From positions 485,959 through 549,958 of the forward strand of contig JACKOY010000001.1 in assembly GCA_024233935.1 (NCBI GenBank): a DNA stretch of 64,000 nt, in the 5' to 3' direction. How positions within the stretch are numbered: the stretch's first letter is position 1; every line of letters starts with the position of its first letter. The DNA comes from Spirochaetales bacterium (GTDB taxonomy: Bacteria; Spirochaetota; Leptospiria; Leptospirales; Leptonemataceae). Both the position numbers and the translations under genes were made by a program. Shown piece by piece: positions 51,768 through 60,543 of the stretch. A model generated the notes under the pieces. That model had not been told where the DNA came from, did no database searches, and worked only from the letters and a program-made list of their open reading frames with translations.

Positions 51768-51810
51768 AACTCTTTGCTTTGTTTCGGAATGCTGGACGTA
51801 TTCACCGGGC

Positions 51811-52767
51811 ATGATCCGATCGCCACCAATGCGAGGTGCGCGTGCTTATCGGATTGTTTGTGTTCTGGCGCTCTCGGGTTTGATGCACTTCGCTTTGCCG
51901 TTCATGAAAGGACTAAACGCCCAGCAGCAGGATGCCGAAGTGCTTTCCGGCGATTTTGAAGAACGCTTGCGCGTGTCCGGCCTTGAGCGCAGTTTTCGTT
52001 TGCATGTGCCGGCAACCTACTACGAACGATCGGCGGCGGTGCCTCTGGTTGTTGTGATTCACGGCGCCTACTCAAGTGGCGCCCAGATCGCGGCTACCAG
52101 CGCCTTCAGCCCCCTTGCGGATCAGAATCGATTCCTGGTGGCCTACCCCAATTCGATCGCGCCGCGCGGGGGAATCGCCGCCTGGAACGCCGGCGGTTGC
52201 TGCGGGTTTGCGCGGGATACGCACGTGCGGGACAGTTTGTTTCTGCGTCGTATGATTGCGTGGATTACCGAAATCGCGGACGTGGATCCCGGTCGCATCT
52301 ACGTCGTCGGCTATTCCAACGGTGGAATGATGGCCTACCGCATGGCCTGTCAGTATCCGGATCTCTTCAGCGGCATCGCCGTTGTAGCCGGGTCGCGCGA
52401 AATCGAACCATGTGAACTGAGTCACGCCATGTCGCTTATGGTCGTTCACGGCACTGCCGACCGAAATGTACCTTACGGCGGCGGGCGTGGCAGCGAATCG
52501 CCTTTTTCTCGCTCCAAGCAATCGGTGCGTTCTTCCATGCGTCCCTGGCTGCGCCGGGCCGGATGCCTGCGCCTGCCGATCCTTTCCGCCCGCGCCGACC
52601 TGACCGTGCGTGGCTGTCAGGATCCTTCCGGTCGAACGCAGATCCGACTTTTTTCTCTCATTGGCGGAAGACATGTCTGGCCTCCGTCTGTGGACGGAGT
52701 TCCGACGGCGAGGCGCATCTTCGAATTTCTGGAAGAGTCTAATTCGCGCGTTCGACCGGGCAGTTAG
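51811..52767 (+). CDS. Secreted PHB-depolymerase/feruloyl-esterase-like hydrolase
   Basis: 318 residues from the ATG at 51811. The signal peptide core is YRIVCVLALSGLMHFALPF. The alpha/beta-hydrolase domain has VVIHGAYSSGAQ, the nucleophile elbow GYSNGGMMAY (S169), an Asp in VVHGTADRNVPY and a His in GGRHVWP, the plan of the LpqC/feruloyl esterase/polyhydroxybutyrate depolymerase family. It likely hydrolyses an extracytoplasmic ester. An ATG at 51829 would give a more typical signal peptide length. The stop overlaps the convergent epimerase gene by 4 bases. Confidence 0.8.
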   Translation: MIRSPPMRGARAYRIVCVLALSGLMHFALPFMKGLNAQQQDAEVLSGDFEERLRVSGLERSFRLHVPATYYERSAAVPLVVVIHGAYSSGAQIAATSAFSPLADQNRFLVAYPNSIAPRGGIAAWNAGGCCGFARDTHVRDSLFLRRMIAWITEIADVDPGRIYVVGYSNGGMMAYRMACQYPDLFSGIAVVAGSREIEPCELSHAMSLMVVHGTADRNVPYGGGRGSESPFSRSKQSVRSSMRPWLRRAGCLRLPILSARADLTVRGCQDPSGRTQIRLFSLIGGRHVWPPSVDGVPTARRIFEFLEESNSRVRPGS

Positions 52768-53771
52768 TCAGCTGCCCCGAGCCTATTGCTTTTACGCAGC
52801 CACGCTATCGTTCGATCGAGTCCTTCCGGCAGTTGCACCCGGGGCACAAAACCCAATTCCCGCGCCCGGGCGATGGAGCAGGGATGGGGCCGCATCAAAA
52901 ATTGCACACCCTCCGGTTCTGCGAGGCGTTCCAGTCCGGGAACCATTCCCGCAAGCGTATTGTTGATTCGCAAGAGCAGGCGCAGAATCACGGCCGGGAG
53001 CGAGCGCACCGCACCCAGGCCACAACGCCGCGCCAGTTCCTCGTAGAAGTTCCGCACGCTGGTGTGGCGTCCGTCCGTAATGGTGAGTGTTGCCCCGCCC
53101 AGGTCGCTCCGCAGTGACCAGAAAACCGCGTCGATCAGGTTGTCTACGTAACAGTGATTGATGGCGCCGTGGCCGCCGTCCGGTAAGGCAAAAAGCCTTT
53201 TTTGCATGAGTTGCACCGGCCGTACGATCCACGGGTCCGATCCCGGTCCATACACGTCACCGGGGCGAAGGATGATTACGTCGAACGATCCAGGTCGTTC
53301 CAGGGCGCGCAGGCAGTCTTCGGATTCGATTTTCGTGCGGCAATAGGGATGTTCACTGCCATCGAGCGGCCCGGCTTCTCCCACGTAAGCCCGATAGCGA
53401 AAGCCGTACACCATCACGCTCGACAGGTGCACCATCGCCCGCACCTCTGCCGCGCGGGCAACTTGTCCCACGTTGCGGGTGCCCGCAACATTCGCTTCGT
53501 AGAATTCCGGATACGTTCCGTCTTCTCGCACGCGCGCCGCGGTATGCAGCACGTAATCGCAACCGATCATCACCGCAGTGACCGCGACCGGATCGGTTGT
53601 GGAACCGGTCAGCACCTGGACTCCCAATTCTTTCGAGATTCGCGCGGCGCGTTCGGAGTCCCGTTCCAGGCCACGCACCTGCATACCCAACGCCAGTGCG
53701 CGTTCAGCCGCCCGCCGGCCTATGAAGCCGCCGATGCCGGTAATAAGAATGGTGCGGTTGGACAACTTCAT
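52764..53771 (-). CDS. NAD-dependent epimerase/dehydratase (3-beta-HSD-like)
   Basis: 335 residues with the extended-SDR motif ITGIGGFIGRRAAE near residue 9, LSSVMVYGFRYRAY with the catalytic Ser region, and HPYCRTKIESE containing YxxxK. The C-terminal region resembles 3-beta-hydroxysteroid dehydrogenase/NDP-sugar epimerase relatives. An ATG at 53771 gives the usual N-terminus; longer forms would reach into the amidohydrolase gene. Substrate unknown; the other SDR in the window (35532-36575) is only distantly similar. Confidence 0.83.
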   Translation of the reverse strand: MKLSNRTILITGIGGFIGRRAAERALALGMQVRGLERDSERAARISKELGVQVLTGSTTDPVAVTAVMIGCDYVLHTAARVREDGTYPEFYEANVAGTRNVGQVARAAEVRAMVHLSSVMVYGFRYRAYVGEAGPLDGSEHPYCRTKIESEDCLRALERPGSFDVIILRPGDVYGPGSDPWIVRPVQLMQKRLFALPDGGHGAINHCYVDNLIDAVFWSLRSDLGGATLTITDGRHTSVRNFYEELARRCGLGAVRSLPAVILRLLLRINNTLAGMVPGLERLAEPEGVQFLMRPHPCSIARARELGFVPRVQLPEGLDRTIAWLRKSNRLGAAD

Positions 53772-53860
53772 ATTGCAGTCCCAAAACAGATCGGGCCAGG
53801 CTGCCACGGCCCGTTGCGGCGGGGCAAGCAGAAGCTGATCTTGCGCGGAAATGCCGTTCG

Positions 53861-55057
53861 TCAGATGGGCAGGTAGTGCTCGGCCAGGGCAACCCAGTAG
53901 GCCGCACCGGCCGAAAGGATCTCGTCGTTGAAGTCGTACCGCGGGTTGTGCAGCGTGCATCCGCCGGTGCCCGGCCCATTGCCCAGCTTCACATAGCAGC
54001 CGGCTTTGTGTTCGAGCATGTAGGCAAAATCTTCGCTGCCCATGCTGGGCGGATAATCCGTGAGCAGGTGTTCCTCTCCAAAGGTAGCCCGCACCACCTG
54101 TTGTGCAAACGCCGTTTCGCGCTCGCTGTTAATGGTCGCCGGATACGACCGGCGATACGTAACCGAGGCGGTTGCGCCCGCGGAATCACAAATCCCTTTG
54201 ACGATACGCCTTACTGAGTTTTCGATGTGATCCCGGGTTTCCGGGAATAACGAACGGGCCGTTCCTCTCAATGTAGTTTTTTCGGGGATCACATTGTAGG
54301 CGAAGCCGGCCTCCACGCGCGTAACCGAAACGACCGCCGGTTTCAGCGGATCGTTGCGGCTGACTACAGTCTGTAGAGCCATGATAATCTGAGCGGCGAT
54401 CACAACCGGGTCGATGCCCTGATGGGGCATGGCCGCGTGACTTCCCTGGCCGCATATTTCGACGTCAAAGTTGTCGTAAGCCGCCATGACCGGCCCGGCC
54501 TGAATTGCAAAACGTCCGGCTTCCAATCCGGGCCAGTTGTGCAAGCCGAAGATGGCGTCGCAGGGGAACTTCTCAAACAAACCTTCGTCGACCATGAGGC
54601 GGCCGCCGCCGTCGTTTTCTTCCGCCGGTTGAAAGATAAAGTTCACCGTGCCGCGAAAGCGTTTCGTCCGGGCCAGATGTCTGGCCGCGCCCAGCAACAT
54701 CGCCGTGTGACCATCATGACCGCAGGCGTGCATCTTTCCGGGGATGCGCGAGCGGTGTTGGAAATCATTTCTTTCTTCGAGATTCAGCGCGTCCAGGTCC
54801 GCCCGCAGCCCCAGGCTCGGACCGTCGCCGTTCTTGAGCACGCCAACGACCCCGGTGCGGGCGAAGCCGGTGGTGGTTTGCAAGCCCGCCTCCGCCAGCA
54901 CGTCGGCCACCAGCGCAGCAGTGTTGCGCTCCTCGAAGGCCGTTTCCGGGTGGGCGTGGATTTGCCGGCGCCACTGTTTCATGGCCGGCGTCAATGCTTG
55001 TAGCTCGCTTACTTTTGTTCTGCCCATGAGTTCGTGCGCCTGTATCGATAGCGCCAT
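53861..55057 (-). CDS. M20-family amidohydrolase (N-acyl amino acid amidohydrolase type)
   Basis: A 398-residue metallopeptidase/amidohydrolase of the M20D (hippurate hydrolase/IAA-amino acid hydrolase) group. MHACGHDGHTAMLLGAA contains the first metal ligands, FQPAEENDGGG a metal-bound glutamate pair, and IFGLHNWPG and SMGSEDFAYML the later ligands; the C-terminal CTLHNPRYDFND holds the last histidine. It hydrolyses amide bonds of N-acyl amino acids. Starts at ATG 55057 or 55027 are both possible (no clear ribosome-binding site); upstream codons overlap the divergent glycosyltransferase. Confidence 0.9.
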   Translation of the reverse strand: MALSIQAHELMGRTKVSELQALTPAMKQWRRQIHAHPETAFEERNTAALVADVLAEAGLQTTTGFARTGVVGVLKNGDGPSLGLRADLDALNLEERNDFQHRSRIPGKMHACGHDGHTAMLLGAARHLARTKRFRGTVNFIFQPAEENDGGGRLMVDEGLFEKFPCDAIFGLHNWPGLEAGRFAIQAGPVMAAYDNFDVEICGQGSHAAMPHQGIDPVVIAAQIIMALQTVVSRNDPLKPAVVSVTRVEAGFAYNVIPEKTTLRGTARSLFPETRDHIENSVRRIVKGICDSAGATASVTYRRSYPATINSERETAFAQQVVRATFGEEHLLTDYPPSMGSEDFAYMLEHKAGCYVKLGNGPGTGGCTLHNPRYDFNDEILSAGAAYWVALAEHYLPI

Positions 55058-55181
55058 CGTCGGCTGGTTCGGTGTTCGCTCAATCCTTTTCGGCGGGAGC
55101 AGCCGTTCCGGGCCGCCTGAAAAAAGGCTTCCGGCCACGGCCCGCGCCGCGAAAGCTGCTGCCCGCGGCCAGGCCAGCGCC

Positions 55182-56321
55182 ATGTCGCGGGAAAGCATAT
55201 TGAAGGACATCGGGCAAGTTAACGTCGCCGTCATACATGATTGGCTGACCGGTATGCGCGGTGGCGAAGTCGTGCTGGAAGCCATTCTGGACCTTTTTCC
55301 AGAAGCCGACCTTTACACTCTACTGCACAATGAAGGCAGCGTCAGCGAAAAGATTGCCAGGCGACGCATTGTAACAAGTTTTGTGGATCGCTTGCCGTTC
55401 AAGAAGACGCGTTATCGTCATTACCTGCCCCTGTTTCCCACAGCAATCGAAAGTTTTGACCTTCACGGATACGATCTGGTTATTTCGAGCTCCCACTGTG
55501 TCGCCCGGGGCGTCATTGTTCCGCCGGGTGTGCCTCATCTCAGCTATCTACACAGTCCCATGCGTTATGTCTGGGACATGTACCAGGAGTATTTCCCCCG
55601 GACCGGTTTTGCGAATCGTTTTGTGATTCCCTTTTTTGCAAACTACCTGCGCATGTGGGATGCGGCCGCAACTCCGCGCGTAGACCGGTACACATGCAAC
55701 AGCGCTTTCGTGGCTGAACGTATTCGGCGCTACTACGGCGCCCGGGCTACTGTAATTCATCCGCCCTGCATAGAATCGGAAAAGAGTGTGCAGCCCGGCA
55801 AAAAGCGTGACGATTTCTACCTTGTTGTGAGCGCTCTGGTACCCTACAAGCGCATCGATCTGGCAATCGACGCCTTCAGAGATCTGGATCGGCGTCTTGT
55901 GATTGTAGGGACCGGGCCGGAAGAGCGCCGCTTGAAAGCACACGCCCCGACCAACGTCGAGTTTGCGGGCCGTCTGGAACGCGCGCAGATTCAGGAGCTG
56001 TATGGCCGCGCGCGCGCCCTGATCTTTCCAGGCGAAGAAGACTTCGGGATCGTACCGGTGGAAGCCCAGGCGCGCGGTTGTCCGGTGATTGCGTACGCGC
56101 GGGGCGGGGCGCTCGAAACTGTGCGACGCAATCGGACCGGCGTGTTCTTCGACGAGCAAAACGCCGGCGCCCTGCGACGTGCTGTTCAGGACAGTGAACA
56201 GAAGAACTTTCCGGTTCGCAATTTTCGGGAGAATGCCAGGCGCTTTACCAGGGCAGCCTTCCAGCGCAAGCTGATGACCGAAGTGAGAAAACTATTAGAC
56301 CAGGGGCCGTCCGGCCGCTAA
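55182..56321 (+). CDS. Glycosyltransferase family 4 protein
   Basis: A 379-residue GT-B glycosyltransferase. The N-terminal VAVIHDWLTGMRGGEVVLEAI and C-terminal FPGEEDFGIVPVEAQARGCPVIAYARGG, with the Ex7E motif, are typical of family 4 (group 1). SYLHSPMRYVWDMY is also characteristic of a known mannosyltransferase-like clade. It likely makes an envelope polysaccharide or glycolipid using a nucleotide-sugar donor. The ATG at 55182 opens the plus-strand run that continues through a metallophosphoesterase and nucleotidyltransferase. Confidence 0.88.
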   Translation: MSRESILKDIGQVNVAVIHDWLTGMRGGEVVLEAILDLFPEADLYTLLHNEGSVSEKIARRRIVTSFVDRLPFKKTRYRHYLPLFPTAIESFDLHGYDLVISSSHCVARGVIVPPGVPHLSYLHSPMRYVWDMYQEYFPRTGFANRFVIPFFANYLRMWDAAATPRVDRYTCNSAFVAERIRRYYGARATVIHPPCIESEKSVQPGKKRDDFYLVVSALVPYKRIDLAIDAFRDLDRRLVIVGTGPEERRLKAHAPTNVEFAGRLERAQIQELYGRARALIFPGEEDFGIVPVEAQARGCPVIAYARGGALETVRRNRTGVFFDEQNAGALRRAVQDSEQKNFPVRNFRENARRFTRAAFQRKLMTEVRKLLDQGPSGR

Positions 56322-56373
56322 GTCCTTGCCGGAATCGCGGCAGGCCTTTAACTACACTGAGCAGCATAAACGA

Positions 56374-57411
56374 ATGAAGATCATTTATCTGACAGACATT
56401 CACGACGCGCTTCGGGACCTGCGCGTGCTTCTGAGCACCACCGAAGCCGATATCTATCTGCTATCGGGCGATATTTTGTACAAGGCCTTTTACGACGACG
56501 AGAAGACCTATCAGTTCGTTTGTCTGCAGGAGGAATTCTACACCCTTGCGCGGAACCTCAAAAAGAAGATCTATCCATTTGACCTGGCCTCGGACATTCT
56601 CCGGTTCCCTGATCGTTACAACGACGATGTCGAGTTGCAAAAGAAGGCGGCCGACTACCGACATCTCTTTGAGAAAGCCGCCAAGACCATGAAAGAGAAG
56701 TACGCGCTCATCGAAAGTTTGATCGTGAAATACGGACAGGCAGAATGTCTGATGCTTCCCGGTAACTACGACATTGACCTGCGTTACACGGCCCTTCGGG
56801 ACCGGGATTTGCACCAAAAAGAAATACGGCTCAAAGGCCTGGAATTCGCCGGTTATGGTGGGGCGCCCATCGCGACTTCCGGCATACCGGAGAAACTGGC
56901 CGTTGTGTATCATGAAAGTCAGGAAGGCGGCAAACTCTTCTCCGACCCTGAGGATTTCTTCGAAGACAAACGACCCGATGTAATGGTGATCCATAATCCG
57001 GCTTACGGCTACCTGGACCAGGTGCCGGGCATCGGTCATGTCGGTTCGCTGGGTATACGCAACTATCTGGACGTGCACCACCCGGAACTGGTGGTTTCGG
57101 GGCACGTGCACGAAGACTACGGCGTCTGTTTGCGCAACGGCACGATTCTTCTGAACTCTTCAAATTTCGGCGGCGTCGATTCTCCCTACGGCTGGCAGGC
57201 CGGCGGAGCCTATGCGGAACTCTATCTGGAAAAAAAGAAAGTTCAGAAGCTCAATCTCATGCGCCTGATTGGTGACAAACACTACCATCTTATGGAAATT
57301 GAACGTGACGGCGACACTCTGCAGGGCAAAATCGTCGAAGAGAATCGTGACAAATCCCATTTGAACCTGGATATGATTGTGCGCGACTCGTCCGGAAGTC
57401 CTATGCAATGA
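56374..57411 (+). CDS. Calcineurin-like metallophosphoesterase
   Basis: A 345-residue protein. Metal ligands: D8 and H10 in YLTDIHD, D33 in LSGDI, N131 in PGNYD (the usual GNHD has Tyr at H132), and GHVHE near residue 237. The Tyr in GNYD replaces the proton-donating histidine of most homologues, as in some atypical members, so activity may differ. The ATG at 56374 is preferred; earlier codons add no recognised residues. Its stop overlaps the start of the nucleotidyltransferase gene by 4 bases, so the two are probably translated together. Confidence 0.8.
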   Translation: MKIIYLTDIHDALRDLRVLLSTTEADIYLLSGDILYKAFYDDEKTYQFVCLQEEFYTLARNLKKKIYPFDLASDILRFPDRYNDDVELQKKAADYRHLFEKAAKTMKEKYALIESLIVKYGQAECLMLPGNYDIDLRYTALRDRDLHQKEIRLKGLEFAGYGGAPIATSGIPEKLAVVYHESQEGGKLFSDPEDFFEDKRPDVMVIHNPAYGYLDQVPGIGHVGSLGIRNYLDVHHPELVVSGHVHEDYGVCLRNGTILLNSSNFGGVDSPYGWQAGGAYAELYLEKKKVQKLNLMRLIGDKHYHLMEIERDGDTLQGKIVEENRDKSHLNLDMIVRDSSGSPMQ

Positions 57412-58121
57412 TCCCCCCGTTTGCCAGTCATCCGCTCGTTCAGCAGTTTAACGAGATTAAGAAGTACTTTCGGCAACACGAAACCGACGACTCGCGCTCC
57501 CGCATGCGCGAATTCCGTCACTACGCTCGGGTGATTGATCTGGCAGGCGTGGAGGTTGCATTTGATTTTGTGGGCTCCATCAATTTCGGGCAGGCCACGG
57601 CCGGGTCAGACGTTGATATCATCATGTATTTGCGTTGTGAGAACTCGCACGATGAATGCACTCTCCGGGAATGCCGCCCCTTTCTGGAAGTGGAGAACCT
57701 GCTTTTGCGGACCCTCGTCCAGGCCTATGCCGAAACGCCTTACGAAGTTCAGATCATCGATTGCATCAACCTGAATCTGCTGGAAAAGGAACTGGAGCGC
57801 GGGGATCCCACGTCTTCGGTCCTGATTCGTTTTGCGTTTTATAGAAGTGTGTGTCGCCTGGTAAATGCGAGGTTGATGCGACCTTACCAGCGCAGGCTGC
57901 ACCGTGATAGTAAGCTGATCGAGGGCATGAAACCGCATGTCTTTGCGATCTTCGATAGCCTTTCTCGAAACCAGCAGCATAATCTTTCCATGCGCAAATA
58001 CCAGGAGCGCTTACAGGATTGCGGCGTGCGTCTTCCGGCTTCCATCCAGGAAAGGATTCTCGCGCACTTTGAACTGCACGATGAAATGGACGGCAACCGG
58101 CCGCCCCGGGGAGCAACCTGA
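57408..58121 (+). CDS. Polymerase-beta-type nucleotidyltransferase
   Basis: 237 residues. The catalytic NTase motif is G56-S57 (FVGSINFG) followed by SDVDI (D68, D70), then a third acidic residue in EVQIID (about 110). Its C-terminal half (about 125-237) is helical and resembles no domain I can name. Pol-beta-superfamily enzymes transfer nucleotides to small molecules, RNA or proteins; minimal versions occur in toxin-antitoxin pairs, but this one is larger and lacks a HEPN partner in the window. It is coupled to the metallophosphoesterase gene by a 4-base overlap and starts three bases of spacing before the next gene. Confidence 0.8.
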   Translation: MIPPFASHPLVQQFNEIKKYFRQHETDDSRSRMREFRHYARVIDLAGVEVAFDFVGSINFGQATAGSDVDIIMYLRCENSHDECTLRECRPFLEVENLLLRTLVQAYAETPYEVQIIDCINLNLLEKELERGDPTSSVLIRFAFYRSVCRLVNARLMRPYQRRLHRDSKLIEGMKPHVFAIFDSLSRNQQHNLSMRKYQERLQDCGVRLPASIQERILAHFELHDEMDGNRPPRGAT

Positions 58122-58124
58122 ACG

Positions 58125-58730
58125 ATGGCGGGGTCGGAAGAAGGACTTGAGGCCTGGGAGATTGAGGCCCTGCGCGCGGCCGAGAATCGCTTCAACAGCA
58201 CTCCGGACGAAAGACATCGCTTTTCTGATTTTGTGGAATTGGCCCGCGCGCAGATCCGGGGCACCTGGTTTACGATTCACGAGGCGACCGAAGAAGCTCC
58301 GTCGTCTTATCCCGGCAGCGCGCTACTGGTGCATTCCGAAAAAGAGCGCCTGGCCTTTCTGTGCGATGTGTGTATGCGGGTCTGGGTCATTGACTTTCCA
58401 GAAGTGATTGGCTTTCTCGAAGACACCACGAACGGCAAGCTCAGTCCCGATGAAGCGCAGTGGTTGGCAGATAGCTTTGGCCTGGACGATTGCGGGGACG
58501 GTTTTCGCGTGGGCTTTTCGGCAGGAGGTTTTGCGCCTGCATTTGTGAGTCGGGATTTGGTGCTCGATTTTTTGATTTTGATTGCGGAGGCCTTTGCGCA
58601 ACTGGAGTCGCGCCATCGTTTGGAATTTGACCCCACGCAGGCGAAGGTGCGTTTGAAAAACCTGCGCAATCTGATGGTGCCCGGACAGCCTTCGCACAGG
58701 CGTCCCGCGAGAGAGACTGAGCCGATATGA
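58125..58730 (+). CDS. Hypothetical protein (201 aa)
   Basis: 201 residues, soluble, of mixed helix and strand. Visible segments: SDFVELARAQIRGTWFTI, LCDVCMRVWVIDFPEVI and LDFLILIAEAFAQLESRHRLEF. Two cysteines in LCDVC give CxxC but no further metal ligands. I do not recognise a family. It starts 3 bases after the nucleotidyltransferase stop and overlaps the PfpI gene by 4 bases, so it is a member of the coupled operon. Confidence 0.65.
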   Translation: MAGSEEGLEAWEIEALRAAENRFNSTPDERHRFSDFVELARAQIRGTWFTIHEATEEAPSSYPGSALLVHSEKERLAFLCDVCMRVWVIDFPEVIGFLEDTTNGKLSPDEAQWLADSFGLDDCGDGFRVGFSAGGFAPAFVSRDLVLDFLILIAEAFAQLESRHRLEFDPTQAKVRLKNLRNLMVPGQPSHRRPARETEPI

Positions 58731-59359
58731 GCAAAGGCGGCCTCGCAGTCGGCATTTATGTGTTCGAAGGAGTCGAGGTGCTGGACTTTGCCGGCCCCTT
58801 CGAGGTGCTTTCGGTTACGCGCCTTGAACCGGAGCGCCGTCGCGAAAGTGAGTCGCCCTTTCGTGTTTCGCTGATCTCCCGAACCGGACAGCCGGTCCGG
58901 GCCACCGGCGGTCTGATCGTGACTCCCAATGCCTCCATTGAGAATCATAGCCCCCTTGATATTTTGATCGTGCCTGGCGGTTATGGAACGCGCCGGGAGC
59001 ATCTGCGTGCGAACGTGCAGGACTGGATTCGTGAAGAGCGCCGTCGCGTGCAGCTGCTCGCTTCTGTGTGCACCGGGGCGTTTCTTCTGGCCGCGGCGGG
59101 TGCTCTGGAAGGATTGCCGGCCACCACCCATCACGCCGCCTTCGATGAGTTGCTTCGTTTGTATCCGAACACAGTTCTCGATTCGCAGAAACGTTTTATC
59201 CTGCACGATCGCGTGGCCACCTCGGGCGGTATCTCGGCCGGCATTGACCTTTCGCTGAAAGTCGTGGAACGATTTTACGGACTTGAAGTTGCCAGGGCAA
59301 CAGCCAGGCATATGGAATATCCGTTTCCCGAACACGATGTCGTTCCAGGGGCTCGCTAG
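58727..59359 (+). CDS. DJ-1/PfpI family protein
   Basis: 210 residues of the class I glutamine-amidotransferase-like DJ-1/PfpI/ThiJ superfamily. The nucleophilic cysteine C115 is in ASVCTGAFLL, IVPGGYGTR (about 81-89) forms the preceding loop, and DFAGPFEVLSV (20-30) is the typical N-terminal acidic motif of GATase-like transcriptional-regulator relatives without the DNA-binding domain. Related proteins are isonitrile hydratases or deglycases. It is the last gene of the plus-strand operon and converges on a minus-strand gene with 13 bases between. Confidence 0.85.
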   Translation: MSKGGLAVGIYVFEGVEVLDFAGPFEVLSVTRLEPERRRESESPFRVSLISRTGQPVRATGGLIVTPNASIENHSPLDILIVPGGYGTRREHLRANVQDWIREERRRVQLLASVCTGAFLLAAAGALEGLPATTHHAAFDELLRLYPNTVLDSQKRFILHDRVATSGGISAGIDLSLKVVERFYGLEVARATARHMEYPFPEHDVVPGAR

Positions 59360-59372
59360 GGGCGTCCCGCTC

Positions 59373-59801
59373 TCAGTCGCGTGCAAGCGAACGGAGTGCG
59401 CTCTCTATCTCGTTGATGAGCGGTTGATCCGGCCGCTTCTGCGACCAGACCTTGATTTCCAGTTCGGTTTCCGTGCAGCTGTCCACGGCCCCCGTTTCGA
59501 TCAGGGTGCCGTCGGTGAAGAGCATTTCGAAGACGCTTTCCATCGCATCGCCGGGGATCGCTCCGAACCACTGCAATCCGTAGACAAAGGCCGCATCGCC
59601 GTCAGCAGAAAACGCCCTCAAGCCAGAAATGCGTTCCGGGTTCACAACATCGGTCACATTTTGCACGCGTGACCGCCAGATCGGCATCAATACGTTGAAG
59701 AGCATGGGACCGGTGAGGCCTACCCATCGTCCGGACAGACGAATCGAGTGCGCCTGCCCCTTCCGGCTGGCTTCTATCTTGTTGCGGACATCTTCGTACA
59801 C
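59373..59801 (-). CDS. Hypothetical protein (142 aa)
   Basis: 142 residues, soluble, of mixed strand and helix (SGRWVGLTGPMLFNVLMPI, AFVYGLQWFGAIPGDAMESVF, IKVWSQKRPDQPLINEIESAL). It has no signal peptide, membrane helix or recognised motif. The GTG at 59801 is the only near-terminal start. It lies between the convergent PfpI gene and a terminator-like hairpin 42 bases upstream, so it has its own transcription unit if real. I am moderately confident it is a gene because the frame is long and its composition is protein-like. Confidence 0.5.
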   Translation of the reverse strand: MYEDVRNKIEASRKGQAHSIRLSGRWVGLTGPMLFNVLMPIWRSRVQNVTDVVNPERISGLRAFSADGDAAFVYGLQWFGAIPGDAMESVFEMLFTDGTLIETGAVDSCTETELEIKVWSQKRPDQPLINEIESALRSLARD

Positions 59802-59842
59802 TGGTTGGTCTCATTGCAGCGTGTTCGCGACCGACAAAAGGC

Positions 59843-59872
59843 AAAAACCCCGCGAAGGTTCGCAAGAAGGGG
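59843..59872 (-). terminator. Rho-independent-type terminator of the thioesterase gene
   Basis: On the minus strand, CCCC ... GGGG stem (59869-59872 with 59848-59851) encloses an inner GCGA/TCGC stem, followed by TTTTT (59847-59843). It lies 71 bases past the thioesterase stop, in the right orientation. Confidence 0.65.
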
Positions 59873-59942
59873 CGCCATCGCACGCCGAGCAAATATAGAT
59901 CGCCGACAATATGATTCTGCTTCCGTGAGAAAGGCACCCCGT

Positions 59943-60374
59943 CTAATCGGCTCCGTCCAGAAAGATCCGGCGAAACCCATCCGGTATTTCTACCGGCTCA
60001 CGCCGCTCATAATCAAAAAACACGATGCCTGTCTTCGCCCGGGCAATCTCCGTTTTTGAGCCTACGCCGGTCAGAAGGTACACGAGATCACAGCCCTTCG
60101 TCGTGAAGTCGCGGGCGGTCAGCTGAATCAGCAGGCGGTCGCTGAAAAAAGCTTCCGCTTTGTAGACGAGTGCCGCATCGGCCATGATGATTCCGCAGCC
60201 TTCAATTTTCAGTTCCGACCAACCGTGGGCCTGGAAGAACCGGGCCCGGGCCTCGTGCACCAGCGAAAGCACCGAGTCGTGCGCGAGGTGCCCGCCAAAA
60301 TTCACGTCCGATATCCGCACCGCAAGTTCGGTTTCGAAATGCCAGACCTCCGGAAGTTCGATTTCTATGCGCAT
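59943..60374 (-). CDS. Acyl-CoA thioesterase, 4HBT-type hot-dog family
   Basis: 143 residues with the 4-hydroxybenzoyl-CoA thioesterase-like opening VRISDVNFGGHLAHDSVLSL (D23 and H29), EARARFFQAHGW and a C-terminal strand pair. Hot-dog thioesterases of this type cleave acyl-CoA. The ATG at 60374 gives the usual family length. It is followed by a terminator-like hairpin and appears monocistronic. Confidence 0.85.
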   Translation of the reverse strand: MRIEIELPEVWHFETELAVRISDVNFGGHLAHDSVLSLVHEARARFFQAHGWSELKIEGCGIIMADAALVYKAEAFFSDRLLIQLTARDFTTKGCDLVYLLTGVGSKTEIARAKTGIVFFDYERREPVEIPDGFRRIFLDGAD

Positions 60375-60543
60375 TGTAGCATGATTCCCGCGCTCATCTT
60401 TGCGACCGCGCGGGCCAGCGGACCGGGTTGCAGGGCGGCCGTCAATGCAAAGGACCTTTCAAAACGGGCCAAACCCGGTCGCAATCGCAGAACCCACCGG
60501 GTGCGGCTGCGCTATCGCGCTTTGCCCGCCGCCAATTGGTTGA

